In this document: piece after piece, positions 60,284 through 64,000 of the stretch
How the letters are laid out: the number at the start of each line of letters is the position of its first letter
Position numbering within the stretch: the first letter of the stretch is position 1
From: Durusdinium trenchii
Taxonomy: Eukaryota; Sar; Dinophyceae; Suessiales; Symbiodiniaceae
Assembly (NCBI GenBank): GCA_963970005.1
Contig: CAXAMN010022917.1
Location: 1,599,744-1,663,743, forward strand
Length of the DNA stretch: 64,000 bases
Direction of reading: 5' to 3'
Translations under genes and position numbers: made by a program
The notes under the pieces: generated by a model
What the model was told of the DNA's origin: nothing
The model's database searches: none
The model's input: the letters and a program-made list of their open reading frames with translations, nothing else

Positions 60284-61031
60284 CCGAAAATGCTTTGCAA
60301 TCGGCTAACCGTTTAACGGTACCCAAAATTCGCGCCCGTGTCCCGACCGGGTCCGGGTGCGCACATTCATAACGCCAAGAGTGGTCGTAGGGCGTGATAC
60401 CATTGCGGCCAACGAGATCGTTGCCATTCCACCAAATCATTCCAAATATCCGTGGAGTATCACGTGCTCAATCTCGTGCTGTAATATGGGCCCTTGCATG
60501 TACGCGAGCAACAGCAGCCTCATACTCCCTCATAAGTCGAGGGAGGTCGGCGCCCCACACAATCTTCACTTCAACAAAATCCCACTCTCGACCAAAAGCA
60601 ATTTTGATCTCCTCGATGGGCTCGTAGGCGGTGCGACTGCGCTTCCCATTAAGGAAGCAAAGCACGGAGTCTCTCACAATGACAGCGGCCTTTCGGCGTT
60701 GCGTTTCCGCAAGCACGTTGAGGTGGCCGAACATCGAGGGGTGAAGCGTAGTGAGGCCCCTCATAGCATCCGTGAAGATGTAGTCGCTCACCCAGCAGTC
60801 ATACAACATCACGGGGTACACCGCCCTCAATAATTCAACGAGTTGATCGTGATGCTGCTTCGAACCTTCCTCCGTCAACATCATGCCCTGGTAGACGGCG
60901 TACGCAATGAATTTGATCCATCGCTCCTCCGTTTCCGGAGAGTGGTTGACGGATAAATATCGTTCAATAGGTTCGTTGCTATGTCGATCCCATTCGATCT
61001 GCAGCAAGTCGTCCTCGTTGATGTCGCCCAT
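60216..61031 (-). pseudogene. KptA unit: N-terminal segment starting MGDINEDDLL
   Basis: The ATG at 61031 is the likely start: sequence upstream of it is low-complexity (a CA/TG run near 61175), whereas downstream it reads as a compact protein (ERWIKFIAYAVYQGMMLTEE, HPSMFGHLNVLAETQRRK). The frame is cut by TGA at 60468-60470 and resumes at once (RDTPRIFGMIWWNGNDLVGR), so CGA to TGA is likely here too. It closes at 60216 while the neighbouring frame takes over. I do not recognise the domain. The start lies about 200 bp downstream of the last recognisable copia coding sequence. Confidence 0.55.
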
Positions 61032-61239
61032 GGCTTGGCAACCCGGTGAAGGGTGCTTGTCAGACGAGGATCGGACTGCGCACGGGCTAGCTGACCTAAG
61101 TGGTACCTTAGTCAGTGAAGTGCGGCGGCAAGTTGTGATGTGGTAATTGTGAGCGATGGTGTTAATGTGGGTGTGAGTGTGCGTGTGTGTGGGGTATGGC
61201 GCATGCAGCATGAACAGTAGGGACCTTAGCGCAGGGCTG

Positions 61240-62612
61240 AGCGAATACACGTTGACCTAAGTTCTTGAACATGGTATGAATCCTATCGGTCAACCTAAAC
61301 GTGTAACCTTCAGCTTCCCTAAGCGCTTTGCCCCTAGATTGCGCATTGCTCATGCTGTCCATCACACCTAAGCTGTTCAAGAGCAGCAAACGCCTCAACG
61401 TCGGATGAAATTGTCCAACCCTTTTAAATTGGTGTGCCATGTTCATCCGTTACCCCAACTTGACAGCCATGGAGCTTGTAGTCAACAAGTCTATACTTCT
61501 GTTTGAAACGTTTAACACTCTTCCACTTCCAATACTCGCAAAATGAAGGAAGCTCAAAAGAAATGGAAGGGGAAACAACAGAAATACCTTCAAGGAATTT
61601 GTCAACATTCTTGAGGAGGGTAGCAAACTTCTTTTGGTGTTGCTGTATCCTCTCCTTTCCTCCTGGCAAATCCTTGTTCACATTGTTCCATGGGCATCCT
61701 CCAGTACATGGAAGTGAAATGTGAATGTGGACGTTGCATTTGTGGTTGTCCTTCCAAAATTGCATTGTCTTTTGTATCATTTGATCAACGCGTTTCCTTG
61801 TTGTGGCGTCCTCACTTTCAGTAACCCTAAAAACAGTACATCCTTTCGAAGCAGCCCTTGGTTGGCCAAGCTTGGAATCAGGTGAACAACACCATTCAAC
61901 CATGAGCCTCGTTCGTTGTTTGGGTTGCTGATTGGGCAGTGCGTTACCCCCCAGATCCAATTCATCATTATCGGAATGCTCAGGGGTTGAAATGTCGAAG
62001 TACTGCACAGGATCGCCCCTTGAGGGCGTCACGGCTAAGGAATTACCCTTGCTTGGTGGTTTTTGGTAGGTGTAAGACACCATATTCAACATGTAAAGTG
62101 CGGAATCCCACTTTTGTGGTGAAGTAAATGGCTTAGTAAGAACATCAGCAGCTTGATGAAGTGTATTCACATTAATTAAATCGAATTGGTCACTATCAAA
62201 CGTTTCTTTCAACCAACTGAATGAAACACGTTGAGTCCTATCGGTGTGTCGCACGTTAACGGAATTACCGTTGGACAGAATGGTGATGGTAGCTTGGTTG
62301 TCTTCCATGAACCGAATGGTGAAGCATGGTCCTAAGCGAATCTGAAGATGGTTGACATTAGCAACACTTTCGGGGCCATTATGGAGAAAACCGTACCTAA
62401 TTTCGTCCAACTCTGGGTCAATCCGGGCGACCGACACGGGTTCATGCAGAGTAGGCGCCTTCGGCTTGGCAGCTACGCCAGCTCGTCGCGTCTTGGCCTG
62501 AGGCGGACACTTAGGATCGCTCATAGCTATTTAATAGTTGAAGAGCGATAGCGACGGAAGGCCCTGAGCACGAACGGCGTGGTTGGCGGCGACTACTTCG
62601 GCTTCTGTCAGT
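61240..62612 (-). pseudogene. Copia RNase H C-terminal half plus methyltransferase-like extension
   Basis: The RNase H frame resumes near 62612 with EAEVVAANHAVRAQGLPSL, crosses TAA at 62531, and continues in the long frame from 62524. Counting from there: MEDNQATITIL (73-83), VRHTDRTQRVSFSWLKE (91-107) and TLHQAADVLTKPF (121-133) are standard copia RNase H blocks. After a linker comes MVEWCCSPDSKLG (208-220), then LPCTGGCPWNNVN (271-283), then FELPSFCEYW (323-332). These resemble the SAM-binding and catalytic Pro-Cys blocks of DNA-methyltransferase-like folds, and I have seen the same extension in dinoflagellate copia proteins. The domain continues past TAA at 61424-61426 (WTISSDVEAF, then RCDGQHE) and, in another frame, EGYTFRLTDRIHTMF near 61290. 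Methyltransferase activity is inference only. Confidence 0.82.
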
Positions 62613-63671
62613 AGCCGTTTGCTTTTTGCTGAAGGCGTTAATAGGCCAGTACGTGTTCGGGCCGACTAAGGCCATGAACGATCCGGTAGTACTCTTGTTA
62701 TCAAATTCCCCCGCCAAGTCAGCATCTGCGAATAGCCAAAGTTGACATTCCGAAAATCTATCGCCCATAAATCCACGCATGGTGATATCTAATGAGGAGT
62801 TTATATAGGAAATTAATCTATGCAATCCTGCATCGCAATCAGGTGACCATTTTGTTACCCTTGAAGCTAATGACTGAGTCGCTCGCAAAAGATCATAGCG
62901 CGCCATCCGCGCCGCGAATAACACTTTCATAAGGATCCGGCTGGCAATACCTTTCAAAGGTCCCTCAGGTTGTTCCTCGTTTTCACGAGGTCTAGCAATT
63001 CTAAGCTCATGAAACGGTGTTGAAGCTTTCCTGAGGTCCTTACCTTTGACCTTAGCCAAGTCACAGTATGCATCTACGCATGAGGAAAGAAAGTCACGCA
63101 CGTCATAGTAAACACAATTAACATGTTTGCGCATGCATGCACCTTTCATGACCGGGAGATCGGACATGTTAGTGAACTTCTGCGCACGCGCTGCTTGCTT
63201 TGCAGAAGTCTTGTTTCTAACCCCAGTTTTCTTCTTGCTTGCCATAGCATAGCCTTCTGGGTATTCGACATCGGCTTGCCGGTTAGGGCAGCACTGGAAG
63301 ACCGTTTTGCCCGTCCACCAGCCCCCCTCGTTGTAGGCACCATCTACGATCCAATCATCTTGTACCTCAGTTTCGTCGTTGTCTTTGATGGTAGTCCTTA
63401 GTGCGAGGAAATGCTGGCAAGGCACGGTCAGACCTTGGTCCACAGGGACAAAACGTCTCTTCCTACTATATAGGTGATGCCTGGTATATGTGTTTTGTTC
63501 CTCATCATAAGACCAGTAGTCTTCAGTTCGCGTCTGCGCGGCGACGGACTTACCCGTGCTAAAGATGTCGTAGAAAGGATGTTCTTTGATATCGAGTTTG
63601 ATGTCTCGCTCTTCCCTATGCTCGCATCCGAAGTACCTATTGAAAGGTTCTGGATCGTCTGTATCAATCAT
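62511..63671 (-). pseudogene. Copia reverse transcriptase C-terminal part and RNase H N-terminal half
   Basis: The frame begins with the post-catalytic RT segment (DDPEPFNRYFGCEH), passes through the connection region (RILMKVLFAARMARYDLLRA), and enters RNase H with LFADADLAGEFDNKSTTGSF near residue 315, ending in the conserved SKKQTATD block. Just after that block the proper continuation is in the next frame, so bases were gained or lost near 62610. The frame itself trails off to a stop at 62511. It shares its frame with the RT piece at 63687-64000, separated only by one TAG. Confidence 0.9.
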
Positions 63672-63686
63672 ACTGGAAATTGACTT

Positions 63687-64000
63687 CTACGCAGTCTTGA
63701 TCTTTTTGGTTGGAGCTGCGAGCTTGAGGTCATCTACATAGACAACAAGGAGTGCATCAAACTCAGGATGATAGAAAACCGAACGCCAAATTTCTTTCAG
63801 AACAGATTGCCATCCTTTCTTACCAATTTGCTTTTCAAAGTACGCCTCCCAAATACCACCACTATCTGGGCGTCCGTACAATGCCAACAACATTGGTACC
63901 AATGGGTCATTGTATTTTCCTTTCCAACCCTTAGGCCATCGATCTGTAGGTAATCTCAACCATGTCGGCGCGCCGGTGAAGGTGGCTTGGGTATATGCTT
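63687..64000 (-). pseudogene. Copia reverse transcriptase, palm segment with YVDDL, partial
   Basis: The visible part starts mid-domain: AYTQATFTGAPTWLRLP, then LLALYGRPDSGGIWE, then VVYVDDLKLAAP with the catalytic YVDD pair. This is the block order of Ty1/copia RT. The segment is open across the window edge at 64000 and ends in TAG at 63687-63689, where a Trp codon would be expected from related proteins. The next residues (KSISSMIDTDDPEP) continue RT in the same frame. Confidence 0.93.

Larger units (their letters stand above)
61240..64000 (-). mobile_element. Ty1/copia-like retrotransposon, 3' part, decayed, running off the right edge
   Basis: Reading leftward from 64000, the order is reverse transcriptase, RNase H, then a methyltransferase-like extension. 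This is the Ty1/copia order, since RNase H directly follows RT and the integrase would be upstream beyond the window. Gag, protease and integrase are not visible. Lesions: TAG at 63687-63689, a frameshift near 62610, TAA at 62531-62533, and stops plus a frame change after 61424. No terminal repeats could be identified; the 5' copy would be outside the window. Confidence 0.93.

Noticed and set aside
56294..60470. TGA codons as selenocysteine or reassigned codons
   Set aside because: The same unit also has a TAG and frameshifts, and RMC1, DGAT2 and the dioxygenase terminal exon use TGA as a plain terminal stop.
1..64000. Dinoflagellate spliced-leader relics and tRNA genes
   Set aside because: I looked for the spliced-leader string (CCATTTTGGCTCAAG and its reverse) and saw no match. 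No tRNA cloverleaf was evident by eye, though a covariance search would be decisive.

Overview
The window looks like nuclear DNA of a dinoflagellate, plausibly a Symbiodiniaceae-type alga. The evidence is its multi-exon genes with many short exons, a high share of GC-AG introns, all recognised genes lying on one strand, dense short repeats, and a Ty1/copia-like element with a methyltransferase-like C-terminal extension beside a KptA-domain unit. Nothing looks prokaryotic: there are no operons, Shine-Dalgarno-led genes or bacterial RNA genes. Most single-frame ORFs are noise, and the real genes only appear when short exons are joined by eye. All exon joins given here are my own reading and have not been checked against transcripts.

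Layout, left to right; every recognised coding unit is on the minus strand. 5.8-12.3 kb: a TauD/TfdA-type Fe(II)/2-oxoglutarate dioxygenase gene, with both ends and four internal exons seen and the middle unresolved. 20.6-21.5 kb: a minisatellite with a 10-N assembly gap. 27.7-28.2 kb: the 3' end of a LINE-type reverse transcriptase between AT-rich tracts. 32.4-37.0 kb: a complete ten-exon RMC1 gene (Mic1 domain, partner of the MON1-CCZ1 Rab7 activator), 607 codons plus stop. 39.5-43.8 kb: a DGAT2-type acyltransferase gene, 5' incomplete, with nearly all introns starting GC. 53.3-53.9 kb: an ORF with a protease-associated (PA) domain. 56.0-61.0 kb: a decayed coding unit with a KptA/Tpt1 RNA 2'-phosphotransferase domain, a zinc-ribbon-like motif and a proline-rich tail. 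61.2-64.0 kb: the 3' part of a Ty1/copia polyprotein (RT, RNase H, methyltransferase-like extension) running off the right edge.

A family of short elements built from the palindrome CTACTAGTAG is scattered through the window. Three copies lie between exact direct repeats of 11, 14 and 29 bp, and one of these is a near-perfect inverted repeat, which suggests insertion as mobile units. The cellular genes are housekeeping in type (late-endosome trafficking, triacylglycerol synthesis, a dioxygenase) and have no evident joint pathway; their shared feature is common orientation.
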